Shown: positions 1 to 8,504, counted from the stretch's first letter. The stretch: 64,000 nucleotides of DNA from Cellulomonas humilata (GCF_030814415.1 NZ_JAUSVB010000004.1:372001-436000); one strand, 5' to 3'. A program made the numbers and translations. Notes: generated from the letters alone by a model not told the origin.

Positions 1-400
1 GCGGGTTGGTGACCTCCGGCGAGGAGTACTCCGGGTGGGCGTGGTCGACGTACAGGCGCGCGCCGTTGGTGAGGATCACGTTGGCGGCGCCCGGGTCCTC
101 GTACTCCTCGGTCGTGGCGCGCGGCAGCGCCTGCGGCCCGTCGCCGGACGGGGCCGGCTTCTCGGGGTCGTCCGTGAGCAGCGACGGGTGTGCCGACGCC
201 CGCTGCAGGTGGAAGCCGCGGGCGTCGTGCAGCGGGTCCTCGTCGTCGTAGTCCCAGCGGGCCTTGGTCCGCGCACCGTCGCGCGCCGCAGCGTGCACGG
301 CGACGACGTGGCTGGACAGCAGCATGGGGTTGGCCAGCGGGCGTCCGGGCTGGAGGATCCCGTACTCGGTCTCGATCCCCATCACACGGCGCACGGTCAC
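1..400 (-). CDS. dop: Depupylase / Pup deamidase Dop, N-terminal part (runs off the window)
   Basis: Dop removes or deamidates the ubiquitin-like protein Pup and belongs to the glutamine-synthetase-like PafA/Dop family. The first 133 codons are visible. The protein opens with [16 protein letters not shown], whose ETEYG is the family's metal/ATP-binding glutamate motif, followed by a [15 protein letters not shown] segment and HPEYSSPE, all characteristic of Dop rather than ordinary ligases. The GTG start at 400 is chosen because a TAGGGT -10 (407-412) ends six bases upstream, which makes it leaderless; an internal ATG at 382 would lose six residues. It lies 49 bp downstream of arc on the same strand, the classic arc-dop order. 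The rest of the gene, and pup or prcBA if present, lie outside the window. PafA is the alternative family member, but position next to arc favours Dop. Confidence 0.9.
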   Translation of the reverse strand, partial: MTVRRVMGIETEYGILQPGRPLANPMLLSSHVVAVHAAARDGARTKARWDYDDEDPLHDARGFHLQRASAHPSLLTDDPEKPAPSGDGPQALPRATTEEYEDPGAANVILTNGARLYVDHAHPEYSSPEVTNP

Positions 401-406
401 AGGACC

Positions 407-412
407 ACCCTA
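407..412 (-). promoter_or_regulatory. -10 element of a leaderless dop promoter
   Basis: Read on the minus strand this is TAGGGT, with six bases before the GTG start of dop. It is half of a perfect 10-bp palindrome ACCCTAGGGT at 407-416. The promoter lies between arc and dop, so dop can be transcribed independently of arc. No -35 of good quality is visible, as is usual for this promoter type. Confidence 0.5.
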
Positions 413-449
413 GGGTCCTGTGACCGTGCCTCCGTGCGAGCGTCCAGCC

Positions 450-2084
450 TCAGAGGTACTGGCCGGTGCTCGTGACGTTCTCGATGGTGCGCGAGCCCTC
501 GGCACCCTTCTTGCCCTGCACGATCGTCCGGATGAACACGATGCGCTCACCCTTCTTGCCGGAGATGCGCGCCCAGTCGTCCGGGTTGGTCGTGTTGGGC
601 AGGTCCTCGTTCTCGCGGAACTCGTCGACGCACGCCGTGAGCAGGTGCTCGACGCGGATGCCGCGCTGGCCGTTCTGGAGGAGGTCCTTGATCGCCGACT
701 TCTTCGCACGGTCGACGACGTTCTGGATCATCGCGCCCGAGTTGAAGTCCTTGAAGTACAGGACCTCCTTGTCGCCGCTCGCGTAGGTGACCTCGAGGAA
801 CCGGTTCTCGTCGCTCTCGGTGTACATCCGCTCGACGACGCGCGTGATCATCGCCTCGACGGCCGCCGAGGCGGAACCGCCGTGCTCCGCGATGTCGTCC
901 GGGTGGATCGGGAGCGTCGGCACCAGGTACTTGCCGAAGATCTCGCGGGCACCCTCGGCGTCCGGACGCTCGATCTTGATCTTCACGTCGAGCCGCCCGG
1001 GCCGCAGGATGGCCGGGTCGATCATGTCCTCGCGGTTCGAGGCGCCGATGACGATGACGTTCTCGAGCCGCTCGACGCCGTCGATCTCGCTGAGCAGCTG
1101 CGGCACGATCGTCGTCTCGACGTCGCTGGAGACACCGGTCCCGCGGGTGCGGAACAGCGACTCCATCTCGTCGAAGAACACGACGACGGGGTGACCCTGC
1201 GACGCCTTCTCGCGGGCCCGGGCGAAGATCAGCCGGATGTGCCGCTCGGTCTCGCCGACGTACTTGTTGAGCAGCTCCGGGCCCTTGACGTTGAGGAAGA
1301 AGCTCTTGGTGTCGGCCGTGGTCTCGCCGCGCGCCGCCGCCGCGGTGGCCGCCAGCGAGTGGGCGACGGCCTTGGCGATGAGCGTCTTGCCGCATCCCGG
1401 CGGGCCGTACAGCAGCACGCCCTTCGGCGGCTTGAGCCCGTGCTCCCGGAACAGCTCGGGGTGCAGGAACGGCAGCTCGACGGCGTCGCGGATCGCCTCG
1501 ATCTGCGGTCCGAGCCCACCGATGTCCTTGTAGTCGATGTCCGGCACCTCTTCGAGCACCAGCTCCTCGACCTCGGCGCGCGGGATGACCTCGAACACGA
1601 AGCCGCTGCGCGAGTCGATGGTCAGCGCGTCGCCGATCCGCACGTGCGCGTCACGGACCTGACCCGCGAAGCGCACGACGCGCTCCTCGTCGCCGCGACC
1701 GACCACCAGCGCGCGGTCGGTGCCCAGCAGCTCCTTGACGGTGACGAGCTCGCCCACCTCCTCGTACCCGCCGGCCTCGACCACGGTCAGGGCCTCGTTG
1801 AGCATGACCTCCTGGCCGGGCTGGAGGCGCGAGACGTCGAGCGACGGGCTGGCACCCACGTGCATCTTGCGTCCCGACGACACGATGTCCACGGTCCCGT
1901 CGGCCCGGGAGCCGAGGAACGTCGCATAGGTCCCGGGGGGCTTGGCCAGGTCGTCGACCTGGCGCTTGAGGTCGATGATCTGCTCGCGCGCCGCCACGAG
2001 CGCGTCGCTGAGCCGCTCGTTCTTGGCCGCGAGCACTGTGAGCTCTCGGTGCAGGTCCCGTCCAGGGGCTGCCGAATCCGTCAT
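450..2084 (-). CDS. arc: Proteasome-associated AAA+ ATPase ARC/Mpa
   Basis: This ring-forming unfoldase recognises pupylated proteins and threads them into the 20S proteasome. Its 544 residues show an N-terminal coiled coil (about 15-55) that binds Pup, an OB-fold interdomain, and an AAA+ module with Walker A GPPGCGKT near residue 226 and Walker [11 protein letters not shown] near 300. The protein ends in GQYL, the C-terminal tail that docks into and opens the proteasome gate, which argues that a 20S core is encoded elsewhere in the genome. Length matches the family closely. It is followed by dop 49 bp downstream. The nearest good promoter is a TAGGGT box at 2165-2170, giving a leader of about 75 bases. 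The assignment is secure. Confidence 0.97.
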   Translation of the reverse strand: MTDSAAPGRDLHRELTVLAAKNERLSDALVAAREQIIDLKRQVDDLAKPPGTYATFLGSRADGTVDIVSSGRKMHVGASPSLDVSRLQPGQEVMLNEALTVVEAGGYEEVGELVTVKELLGTDRALVVGRGDEERVVRFAGQVRDAHVRIGDALTIDSRSGFVFEVIPRAEVEELVLEEVPDIDYKDIGGLGPQIEAIRDAVELPFLHPELFREHGLKPPKGVLLYGPPGCGKTLIAKAVAHSLAATAAAARGETTADTKSFFLNVKGPELLNKYVGETERHIRLIFARAREKASQGHPVVVFFDEMESLFRTRGTGVSSDVETTIVPQLLSEIDGVERLENVIVIGASNREDMIDPAILRPGRLDVKIKIERPDAEGAREIFGKYLVPTLPIHPDDIAEHGGSASAAVEAMITRVVERMYTESDENRFLEVTYASGDKEVLYFKDFNSGAMIQNVVDRAKKSAIKDLLQNGQRGIRVEHLLTACVDEFRENEDLPNTTNPDDWARISGKKGERIVFIRTIVQGKKGAEGSRTIENVTSTGQYL

Positions 2085-2324
2085 CTCGTCGGCCTCCGTT
2101 CCGCGTCGCGCGTGGTCGTCACTCCGTCCCCACCGTGCACGGCTCTGTGCCTGCTGGTCCGACGACCCTAACCACCAGTGTCAACACCCGCGGTCCGACG
2201 CGCGCAGGCGTTCTCGACCAGCGGACAGGGACCATGGTCGGCCTGTGCCTGCGCTCCGCTCCGGGCGCGTGCCGCTGGCGCGACCCCCACCCTGCGCTGC
2301 GCTCCGGCTCAGGCCTCTGGCGGG
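2085..2324. other. Longest gene-free stretch, arc upstream region
   Basis: These 240 bases lie between arc and trmI, both on the minus strand. They should contain the arc promoter: a minus-strand TAGGGT at 2165-2170 is the best -10. A TTGACA lies only eight bases upstream of it, so the two cannot form one sigma-70 promoter. The trmI-proximal half carries a 17-base imperfect direct repeat (2248-2264 and 2291-2307). No convincing coding frame or RNA is seen. Confidence 0.5.
2248..2307. repeat. 17-bp imperfect direct repeat, two copies
   Basis: CCTGCGCTCCGCTCCGG at 2248-2264 recurs at 2291-2307 with one mismatch, 43 bases apart, in the gap downstream of trmI. It could be a remnant of a small dispersed repeat or part of the trmI transcript end. 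No function is evident. Confidence 0.45.
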
Positions 2325-3356
2325 TCAGTCAGTGCTGGTGCTCTCCGTCGGGGCGGGCGCCTGGCCGACGTCGCGACGCGCACGGCGCAGCTTCTTGTCC
2401 GAGACGAGCCGCTCGCCCATGGCCTCGGGCGACCAGAGCTCGGAGTCGTCCACCGCAGGCGCACCGTCGGGTGCCACCGGGTAGGCGCCCTTGGCGGGCC
2501 GACGACGACGCTGCGGGGCCTCGACGCCGTCCGCGAGCCGGCGCGTGGTGAGCAGGAAGCCGGTGTGGCCGATCATCCGGTGCTGCGGCCGCACGGCGAG
2601 CCCTTCGAGGTGCCAGCCGCGCACCATCGACTCCCACGCCTCGGGCTCGGTGTACCGGCCGTCGGTGCGGATGTCCTCGGCCAGCCGGGACAGCTGCGTG
2701 GTCGTCGCGACGTAGGAGATGAAGACGCCACCGGGCGCGAGCGCGTCGGCGACGGCGTCGAGGTTCTCCCAGGGCGCGAGCATGTCGAGCACGACGCGGT
2801 CGACGCTGCCGGGCTCCGCCACGGTCGGCAGCACGTCCGAGAGGTCACCGACGGACAGCTGCCACGCCGGGTGCGGTCCGCCGAAGAACCCCTCGACGTT
2901 GCCACGGGCGATCGCCGCGAAGTCCTCGCGCCGCTCGATGGAGTGCAACGACCCGCCGTCGCCGACCGCGCGCAGCAGCGACATGGTCAGCGCGCCGGAG
3001 CCGACGCCGGCCTCGATGACGCGCGCACCGGGGTAGATGTCCGCCATGGCGACGATCTGGCCGGAGTCCTTGGGGTACACGACCGCGGCACCGCGCGGCA
3101 TGGACAGCACGTAGTCGGCGAGCAGCGGGCGCACCGCGAGGTACTCGATGCCGGCCGTGTTGCGGACCACGGACCCTTCGGGCGCGCCGAGGAGCTGGTC
3201 GTGGTTGAGGTAGCCGCGGTGCGTGTGGAACGAGGCGCCCTCGGCGAGCGTGATCGTGTGCAGCCGCCCGCGCGGGTCGGTGAGCTGCACGCGGTCGCCC
3301 GCACGGAAGAGGCCGCGGCGCTGCGCGGCCCCGGTGGACGTCTGGTCGGGGTTCAC
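2325..3356 (-). CDS. trmI: tRNA (adenine-58-N1)-methyltransferase TrmI
   Basis: TrmI methylates N1 of A58 in the T-loop of tRNAs using S-adenosylmethionine. The 343-residue protein has the N-terminal small beta domain (LFRAGDRVQLTDPRGR), then the Rossmann methyltransferase core with the SAM-binding loop VIEAGVGSGALT near residues 113-124 and the catalytic-region motif VVLDMLAPWE near 187. The C-terminus is an actinobacterial basic extension. The GTG start is supported by a TAGACT -10 at 3365-3370 eight bases upstream. That box overlaps the TAG stop of the preceding M50 gene. The order arc / trmI / RecB-like nuclease is also found in Mycobacterium (Rv2115c, Rv2118c, Rv2119), which supports the call. 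Confidence 0.95.
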   Translation of the reverse strand: MNPDQTSTGAAQRRGLFRAGDRVQLTDPRGRLHTITLAEGASFHTHRGYLNHDQLLGAPEGSVVRNTAGIEYLAVRPLLADYVLSMPRGAAVVYPKDSGQIVAMADIYPGARVIEAGVGSGALTMSLLRAVGDGGSLHSIERREDFAAIARGNVEGFFGGPHPAWQLSVGDLSDVLPTVAEPGSVDRVVLDMLAPWENLDAVADALAPGGVFISYVATTTQLSRLAEDIRTDGRYTEPEAWESMVRGWHLEGLAVRPQHRMIGHTGFLLTTRRLADGVEAPQRRRRPAKGAYPVAPDGAPAVDDSELWSPEAMGERLVSDKKLRRARRDVGQAPAPTESTSTD

Positions 3357-3364
3357 GGTGCCCG

Positions 3365-3370
3365 AGTCTA
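3365..3370 (-). promoter_or_regulatory. -10 of leaderless trmI promoter overlapping the upstream stop codon
   Basis: On the minus strand this reads TAGACT. Its first three bases are the TAG stop codon of the M50 protease gene, and it ends eight bases before the GTG of trmI. This would allow trmI transcripts without a 5' leader in addition to read-through from the M50 gene. Confidence 0.45.
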
Positions 3371-4498
3371 GGAGCGGATGGCGGCGACGACGTCCATCGC
3401 GCGGATCAGACCGACCACGCGACCGTCCACGACGGCCACCACGACCGGGGAGTGCTCGGTGGCGCGACCGACGGCGGCCACCAGCTGCTGCCCGGTCAGG
3501 AGCCCGTCGACCACCGCACCGCCGGGCAGCGGGACGGCGACGGCGGTCACCGGGGTGGTGCCCGCGGCGTCGGCGGGTACGGACGCCGCCGCGGCACGGT
3601 CGACGTACGCGGCCGGTCGGCCGTCGGGCGACAGGATGACGACCTCCTCGGCACCCGCCGCGGCGGCCAGGGCTGCGGCGTGCGCGAGGGACTCCGTGTG
3701 CCCCACCCCCGTCGCCCGGCGGCCGACGGAGGCCACGGTGATGAGGCCGACGGCCTTCTGGGTGCGGCCGCCGCGCACCGCCGCGGAGGCGCCCGACCAC
3801 AGGAAAGCCCCGATGAGCGCGGCCCAGACGACGTCGTAGATCTCCGGCTGGCGGCCCTGCACCAGCGGCAGCACGAGCGCCCAGGCGAACACTCCGACGG
3901 CGACCACGCGCCCCACCCACCCGGCCGCCACGGTCCCCGTGTGCCGGTTCTTGGTGACCGCCCAGACGGCCGCCTCGAGCAGGTACCCGCCGTCCAGCGG
4001 GAGCCCGGGGACCAGGTTGAACAACCCGACGAACGCGTTGGTCAGGCACCCGGACCAGACCAGCAGCCCGATGAGGCTGTTCGTCTCGACGCCCTGCGCC
4101 ACCGCGAGGAACCCCGCCGCGAGCAGCAGGTTGGCGATCGGGCCGACCACCGCGATGAGCGCGCTGCTGGCGGGCGTCGGCGTCGCACCACCGAACGCCG
4201 TGTGCCCGCCCCACAGCGTGAGCACGAACTCGCGCGGCTGCTGCCCTCGGGCGCGGGCCATGAGGCCGTGCGCGAGCTCGTGCACCAGCACGGAGGCGAA
4301 GAGCAGGACCACGAACGCCAGCGCGACGACGTACACCAGCGGACCGAGGTCCGCCCGGGCGCGGATGGTCGGGGCGAAGATCAGGGTGAGCACGACCGCG
4401 GCGATGAGCCAGCTGGGGGCCAGGATGATCGGGGCGCCGACCGCGCGGCCGATCACCCAGCCGGAGGATCGTCGTGCCGGGGGTCGGGAGGCGCTCAC
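3368..4498 (-). CDS. Site-2-protease-family (M50) membrane metalloprotease with C-terminal CBS-like domain
   Basis: This is an intramembrane zinc protease of the S2P/Rip type, 376 residues. The zinc-binding motif HELAHG lies in a membrane helix near residues 72-77, and the third ligand region NLVPGLPLDGG near 160-170. There are about six hydrophobic segments in the first 235 residues. The remaining part, to the C-terminus, resembles paired CBS domains (VVAVVDGRVVGLIRAMDVV), which often sense adenine nucleotides. The substrate cannot be told from sequence. The GTG start is leaderless, with TACTCT at 4505-4510 six bases upstream, and it is divergent from the RecB-like gene. trmI follows 11 bp downstream. 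Confidence 0.9.
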   Translation of the reverse strand: MSASRPPARRSSGWVIGRAVGAPIILAPSWLIAAVVLTLIFAPTIRARADLGPLVYVVALAFVVLLFASVLVHELAHGLMARARGQQPREFVLTLWGGHTAFGGATPTPASSALIAVVGPIANLLLAAGFLAVAQGVETNSLIGLLVWSGCLTNAFVGLFNLVPGLPLDGGYLLEAAVWAVTKNRHTGTVAAGWVGRVVAVGVFAWALVLPLVQGRQPEIYDVVWAALIGAFLWSGASAAVRGGRTQKAVGLITVASVGRRATGVGHTESLAHAAALAAAAGAEEVVILSPDGRPAAYVDRAAAASVPADAAGTTPVTAVAVPLPGGAVVDGLLTGQQLVAAVGRATEHSPVVVAVVDGRVVGLIRAMDVVAAIRS

Positions 4499-4558
4499 CG
4501 GTCAAGAGTAGGTGGGTCGGTGGTCGGTCGTGTGGGCGCCCCCGCCTACGCTCGACAC
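4499..4558. promoter_or_regulatory. Compact divergent leaderless promoters
   Basis: Only 60 bases separate two divergent GTG starts. TACTCT (minus strand, 4505-4510) sits six bases before the M50 gene, and TACGCT (plus strand, 4547-4552) six bases before the RecB-like gene. The two -10 boxes are about 36 bp apart, so polymerases on the two promoters would overlap and probably exclude one another. Confidence 0.5.
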
Positions 4559-5503
4559 GTGACAGTGCAGCACCTCGACCAGGACACCCCCGACCTCCCG
4601 TCGGCCACGCTCGCCGACGACGCGGTGGAGGAGGCGGTCGAGGTCGCGGTCGAGGCGGCCGCCACCGAGCGACCCCCGTCGCGCCCCGGGCTGTCGCCGT
4701 CGCGGGCCAACGACTTCCTGCAGTGCCCGCAGCTGTTCCGCTTCCGCGTGATCGACCGGCTCCCGGAGCCGCCCAGCTCGGCCGCCGCGCGCGGCACGCT
4801 GGTGCACGCGGTCCTGGAGCACCTCTTCGACCTGCCGGCCGCCGAACGGACACTCGCGGCGGCGCACGCGCTGCTGCCCGATCAGTGGGCCACCCTGCTC
4901 GAGCGCTCCCCCGCGATCGGTGAGCTGTTCGCGGACCCGGCCGACCTCGCGGAGTGGCTGACCAGCGCCGAGGCGCTGCTCGGCACCTACTTCACGCTCG
5001 AGGACCCCACCCGCATCGAGCCCCGGGAGCGCGAGCTGCTCGTGTCCACCGAGCTCGACGAGGGCGGTCCCCAGCTGCGCGGCATCATCGACCGGGTCGA
5101 CGTCGCGCCCAACGGCTGGGTGCGGGTGGTCGACTACAAGACCGGCCGCTCACCACGGGCCGGGTACGAGAGCTCGGCGCTGTTCCAGATGCGCTTCTAC
5201 GCGTACGTCATCTGGCGCACCCGCGGGGTGCTCCCCAAGCGACTCCAGCTCGAGTACCTGGGCGACGGCGTGATCCTCACGCACGAGCCGACCGAGGCGG
5301 AGATGGCGACCGTCGAGGCGCGGGTGCGCTCCATCTGGGGCGGCATCGAGGACGCGGCCCGGTCCGGCGACTGGCGGCCGCGCACCTCGAAGCTGTGCGA
5401 CTGGTGCTCGTTCAAGGCGCTGTGCCCGGCGTTCGGCGGTACACCCCCCGAGATCCCCGAAGGTGCGATCGAGCGGTCGATCGGGGTCGTGCCCGCCGCG
5501 TGA
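4559..5503 (+). CDS. RecB-family PD-(D/E)XK nuclease with probable Fe-S cluster
   Basis: A stand-alone RecB/Cas4/AddB-type nuclease domain of 314 residues. Visible motifs are a GTLVHAVLEH helix, GIIDRVD near 175-181 and VVDYKTG near 189-195, which together form the D-x(n)-D-x-K active site. One cysteine near residue 56 (LQCPQLFRF) plus CDWCSFKALC near 280-289 gives four cysteines in the arrangement that binds a 4Fe-4S cluster in AddB, Cas4 and eukaryotic Dna2. It should be a DNA exonuclease in repair; no cas genes are nearby, so a CRISPR role is unlikely. The GTG start follows a TACGCT -10 by six bases. Mycobacteria carry a homologue (Rv2119) in the same setting. Confidence 0.88.
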   Translation: MTVQHLDQDTPDLPSATLADDAVEEAVEVAVEAAATERPPSRPGLSPSRANDFLQCPQLFRFRVIDRLPEPPSSAAARGTLVHAVLEHLFDLPAAERTLAAAHALLPDQWATLLERSPAIGELFADPADLAEWLTSAEALLGTYFTLEDPTRIEPRERELLVSTELDEGGPQLRGIIDRVDVAPNGWVRVVDYKTGRSPRAGYESSALFQMRFYAYVIWRTRGVLPKRLQLEYLGDGVILTHEPTEAEMATVEARVRSIWGGIEDAARSGDWRPRTSKLCDWCSFKALCPAFGGTPPEIPEGAIERSIGVVPAA

Positions 5504-5507
5504 CCTG

Positions 5508-6200
5508 CTAGCTCGCGCGGCGCAGGTCGAGCACGTCCCCGCCGACGATCCGGGCGAGGGCCGGGAGGGTCAGGTCGGCCAGCGACGCGATCCGGCTCAG
5601 CCCGGGGCGTGCCGTGACGTGCTGCATGACCTCGATCGCCACGGTGCGCGCGCCCGAGGCGAGGGCGGACGTGATGCCGGACGCCGAGTCCTCCACCGCG
5701 ACGCAGTCGCCGATGTCGACGCCGAGCAGCCGGGCCGCGGTCAGGTACGGCTCGGGGTCCGGCTTGGCTCGCGTGACCTCGTCACCGCTCACGACGACGT
5801 CGAACAGGCCGGCCGCCGCGGCGAACGGCTCCGCGAGCATGCGGAACGACGACGTGACCAGCGCCATCGGCACGCCCGCGTCATGCAGGTCGGCGAGGAC
5901 CTGCTGGGCGCCCGCCTGCCAGGGGATCCCCGCCGCGACGCCCTCGGCGACCCGGCGGTTGAGGAAGTCGACGATGTCCTCGAGCGGCAGGTCGACGCCG
6001 CGCTCCTGGAGCCGGGCGGCCGAGACCATCATCGGGTTGCCCACCAGCGACAGACCGTCCTCGTGCGTCCAGATGCCCCCGTGCGACTCGACGAGCTCGG
6101 TCTCGGCACCCATCCAGTAGGGCTCGGTGTCGATGAGGGTGCCGTCCATGTCCCACAGGACGGCCGCGGGCAGGACGAGGTCGGGGAAGGCGCTGGGCAT
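5508..6200 (-). CDS. HAD-superfamily phosphatase (beta-phosphoglucomutase/PGP-like)
   Basis: A 230-residue haloacid-dehalogenase hydrolase with the nucleophile motif DMDGTLID (Asp17 and Asp19), a helical cap domain, motif II around VTSS, motif III lysine in RAKPDPEPYL and motif IV GDCVAVEDSASG. The KPxPxxYL segment and cap size place it with the sugar-phosphate or phosphoglycolate-type phosphatases and beta-phosphoglucomutase; the substrate cannot be fixed. The ATG start is leaderless, with TACGAT at 6207-6212 six bases upstream. It is convergent with the RecB-like gene, four bases apart, and divergent from the PAC2 gene. Confidence 0.85.
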   Translation of the reverse strand: MPSAFPDLVLPAAVLWDMDGTLIDTEPYWMGAETELVESHGGIWTHEDGLSLVGNPMMVSAARLQERGVDLPLEDIVDFLNRRVAEGVAAGIPWQAGAQQVLADLHDAGVPMALVTSSFRMLAEPFAAAAGLFDVVVSGDEVTRAKPDPEPYLTAARLLGVDIGDCVAVEDSASGITSALASGARTVAIEVMQHVTARPGLSRIASLADLTLPALARIVGGDVLDLRRAS

Positions 6201-6326
6201 CGGTCCATCGTACGAGGCGGTGCCGACACGCCGACGGCGCAGCCGGGGCCGTCGCCCGCGCCTGCCTCCGACGCGCGCAGGCGGGCCGTCCGCAGCCGTC
6301 GCGACGCCGCGCCTTACGCTGGGCCG
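6201..6326. promoter_or_regulatory. Divergent promoter region between HAD phosphatase and PAC2 genes
   Basis: The minus-strand TACGAT (6207-6212) and plus-strand TACGCT (6315-6320) each end six bases before an ATG. Between them a possible hairpin pairs CGCCTGC (6259-6265) with GCAGGCG (6277-6283). No operator is evident. Confidence 0.4.
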
Positions 6327-7184
6327 ATGAGCGAGACCCCCTCGGCCGACCTCCCCGTCCGCGAGACCGTGCTGCTCGCGGCGTTCGAGGGATGGAACGA
6401 CGCGGGGTCGGCCGCCACCCAGGCGCTGGAGCACCTCCACGAGGTCTGGGACGCCGAGCAGGTGGACGAGCTGGACCCCGAGGAGTACCACGACTTCCAG
6501 GTCAACCGGCCGGTGGTCGGGCCCGGTGCCGACGGACGCCGGGAGATCACGTGGCCGACGACCGCGGTCGCCGTCGCGACCGCCCCGGTCAGCGGACGAC
6601 GCGTGGTCCTGGTGCACGGGATCGAGCCGTCCATGCGGTGGCGCCGGTACTGCACCGAGCTGCTGGACATCGCCGCGGGGCTCGGCGTGGACACGGTGGT
6701 CACCGTCGGCGCCCTGCTGGCGGACGTGCCGCACACGCGCCCCATCCCCGTGAACACGACGAGCGAGGACGCAGGCGTCCGGGACGACTTCCGGCTCGAG
6801 CCGAACACGTACGAAGGACCCACCGGCATCGTCGGCGTGCTCCAGCACGAGGCCGCGGCGCGCGGGATGCGGGCGATGTCCCTCTGGGCGGCGGTCCCGC
6901 ACTACGTCGCGCACCCGCCGTCCCCGAAGGCGACGCTCGCGATCCTGCACCGCATCGAGCAGCTGCTCGGCGAGCCCGTGCCCCTGGGAGAGCTGCCCGA
7001 CGACTCGGCCGCGTGGCAGCACGGGGTCGACGAGCTGGCCGCGGAGGACGCCGAGATCGGCGAGTACGTGCACCAGCTGGAGGAGGCCAAGGACACGGCC
7101 GACCTGCCGGAGGCGAGCGGCGAGGCCATCGCCCAGGAGTTCGAGCGCTACCTGCGCCGCCGCGACAAGGGCACCGGCGGCTGA
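6327..7184 (+). CDS. PAC2 (proteasome assembly chaperone) family protein
   Basis: A 285-residue protein of the PAC2 family, homologous to archaeal and eukaryotic proteasome assembly chaperones and widespread in actinobacteria (Rv2125-like). Visible family segments include LLAAFEGWNDAGSAA at the N-terminus, VVLVHGIEPSMRWRRY near 95-110 and PNTYEGPTGIVGVL near 160. The C-terminal 60 residues are acidic and helical. Its bacterial role is not established; its place among proteasome-linked genes is suggestive only. The start is leaderless, with TACGCT six bases upstream. It converges on mshC across a strong hairpin. Confidence 0.88.
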   Translation: MSETPSADLPVRETVLLAAFEGWNDAGSAATQALEHLHEVWDAEQVDELDPEEYHDFQVNRPVVGPGADGRREITWPTTAVAVATAPVSGRRVVLVHGIEPSMRWRRYCTELLDIAAGLGVDTVVTVGALLADVPHTRPIPVNTTSEDAGVRDDFRLEPNTYEGPTGIVGVLQHEAAARGMRAMSLWAAVPHYVAHPPSPKATLAILHRIEQLLGEPVPLGELPDDSAAWQHGVDELAAEDAEIGEYVHQLEEAKDTADLPEASGEAIAQEFERYLRRRDKGTGG

Positions 7185-7198
7185 CTTCTCGGCGACGT

Positions 7199-7234
7199 CC
7201 GCACTCCGGAGGCCTCAGGCCCGCTGGAGTGCGG
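7199..7234. terminator. Bidirectional hairpin terminator between PAC2 and mshC genes
   Basis: CCGCACTCC (7199-7207) pairs perfectly with GGAGTGCGG (7226-7234), and a shorter GGCCT/AGGCC pairing lies inside the loop. It sits between two convergent genes, so it can end transcripts from both sides. There is no U-tract, which is common in GC-rich actinomycetes. Confidence 0.7.
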
Positions 7235-7244
7235 CCGTCGCGGG

Positions 7245-8504
7245 CTAGAGGCGGATGCCCAGGAGGGCGTCGAGGGTGCGGCCGATGACGCCCGGGGCAC
7301 CCTCGACCGGCGTCGGTGTGCCGGCCAGGGACAGGTCCGCCCAGGCGTCGATCGCGGCCAGTGCGCCGGGCGTGTCCAGGTCGTCGGCGAGCGCCGCCCG
7401 CACGGCCGCGAGGGTGCTGTCGGCGTCCGGGCCCCCGTTGCCGGAGACGGCCGCACGCCAGTGCTCCAGGCGCTCCTGGGCGGCGCGCAGGCCCTCGTCG
7501 GTCCAGTCCCAGTCGTCGCGGTAGCGGTGCGCCAGGATGGCGAGGCGGACGGCCATCGGGTCCACGCCCTGCTCGCGCAGGCGGGAGACGAGCACGAGGT
7601 TGCCGAGCGACTTGCTCATCTTGTGCCCGTCGAGACCGACCATGCCCGTGTGCAGGTGGACGCGTGCTCCGCGGCCCTGGTCGAGGAGCCGCGCGTGCGA
7701 CGTGCTCATCTCGTGGTGCGGGAACTGCAGGTCCGACCCGCCGCCCTCGACGTCGAACGGCAGCCCCAGCGCGTCCCGGGCGATGACCGCGCACTCGATG
7801 TGCCAGCCCGGACGACCACGGCCGAGCGAGCCCCCGTCCCAGGCGGGCTCGCCCGCCCGCTCGCGGCGCCACAGCAGGGGGTCGAGCGGTGCGCGCTTGC
7901 CCGCCCGCTCGGGGTCACCCCCGCGCTCCGCGGACAGGCAGCGCATGGTGTCGTCGTCGAGGCCGGCGACCGCGCCGAAGTCGATGTCGGCGGTGAGGTC
8001 GGCGTACACGTCGCCCAGGCCGTCGTCGGTGAGCGCGTCGGGCGTCGGCACGCGGTACGCGGCGCCGGCGGCGAGCAGCACCTCGACGGCCTCGACGACC
8101 GCGGGGATGACCTCGACCACGCCGGAGTAGACGTCGGGCGGGATGACGGCGAGCGCCGTCATGTCCTCGGCGTAGAGCTGGGTCTGCTCGGCCGCCAGGT
8201 CACGCCAGTCGATGCCGAGCGACGCCGCGCGCTCCAGCAGCGGGTCGTCGACGTCGGTGACGTTCGACGCGTACCGGACCCGGTGGCCCGCGTCGCGCCA
8301 CGCCCGCCCGAGGATGTCGAACGCGACGTAGGTCGCGGCGTGGCCCAGGTGGGTGGCGTCGTACGGCGTGATGCCGCAGACGTACAGGGTGGCGTCGGTC
8401 CCCGCCGCGGCGACGACCAGCTGGTCCGTCGAGGAGTCCCTGACCTGGACCGGGAGGCCACGTCCGGGGAGCTGCGGGATGTACGGGGGCGGCCAGGTGA
8501 GCAC
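7245..8504 (-). CDS. mshC: Cysteine:1D-myo-inositol 2-amino-2-deoxy-alpha-D-glucopyranoside ligase MshC
   Basis: MshC joins cysteine to GlcN-inositol in mycothiol biosynthesis, through a cysteinyl-adenylate as in its relative CysRS. The 419-residue sequence has CGITPYDATHLGHA at 43-56, containing the zinc-ligand cysteine and the HIGH-like motif, the zinc/substrate segment GRPGWHIECAVIA, and KMSKS near residue 295. Length and motifs match MshC rather than cysteinyl-tRNA synthetase, which is longer and has an anticodon-binding domain. The GTG start is leaderless, with TAGGCT at 8511-8516 six bases upstream, and it is divergent from the CorA gene. It shows that the organism makes mycothiol. Confidence 0.96.
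   Translation of the reverse strand: MLTWPPPYIPQLPGRGLPVQVRDSSTDQLVVAAAGTDATLYVCGITPYDATHLGHAATYVAFDILGRAWRDAGHRVRYASNVTDVDDPLLERAASLGIDWRDLAAEQTQLYAEDMTALAVIPPDVYSGVVEVIPAVVEAVEVLLAAGAAYRVPTPDALTDDGLGDVYADLTADIDFGAVAGLDDDTMRCLSAERGGDPERAGKRAPLDPLLWRRERAGEPAWDGGSLGRGRPGWHIECAVIARDALGLPFDVEGGGSDLQFPHHEMSTSHARLLDQGRGARVHLHTGMVGLDGHKMSKSLGNLVLVSRLREQGVDPMAVRLAILAHRYRDDWDWTDEGLRAAQERLEHWRAAVSGNGGPDADSTLAAVRAALADDLDTPGALAAIDAWADLSLAGTPTPVEGAPGVIGRTLDALLGIRL

Noticed and set aside
2165..2184. TTGACA plus TAGGGT upstream of arc as a sigma-70 promoter
   Set aside because: The two hexamers are only eight bases apart; only the TAGGGT box is kept as a candidate -10.
2194..2210. 17-base identity TCCGACGCGCGCAGGCG also at 6267-6283
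   Set aside because: In a 64-kb GC-rich sequence one such match is expected by chance, and the flanks are unrelated.
4559..5503. Cas4 of a CRISPR system
   Set aside because: No repeat array or other cas gene occurs in the window, and the gene is a housekeeping neighbour in other actinomycetes.
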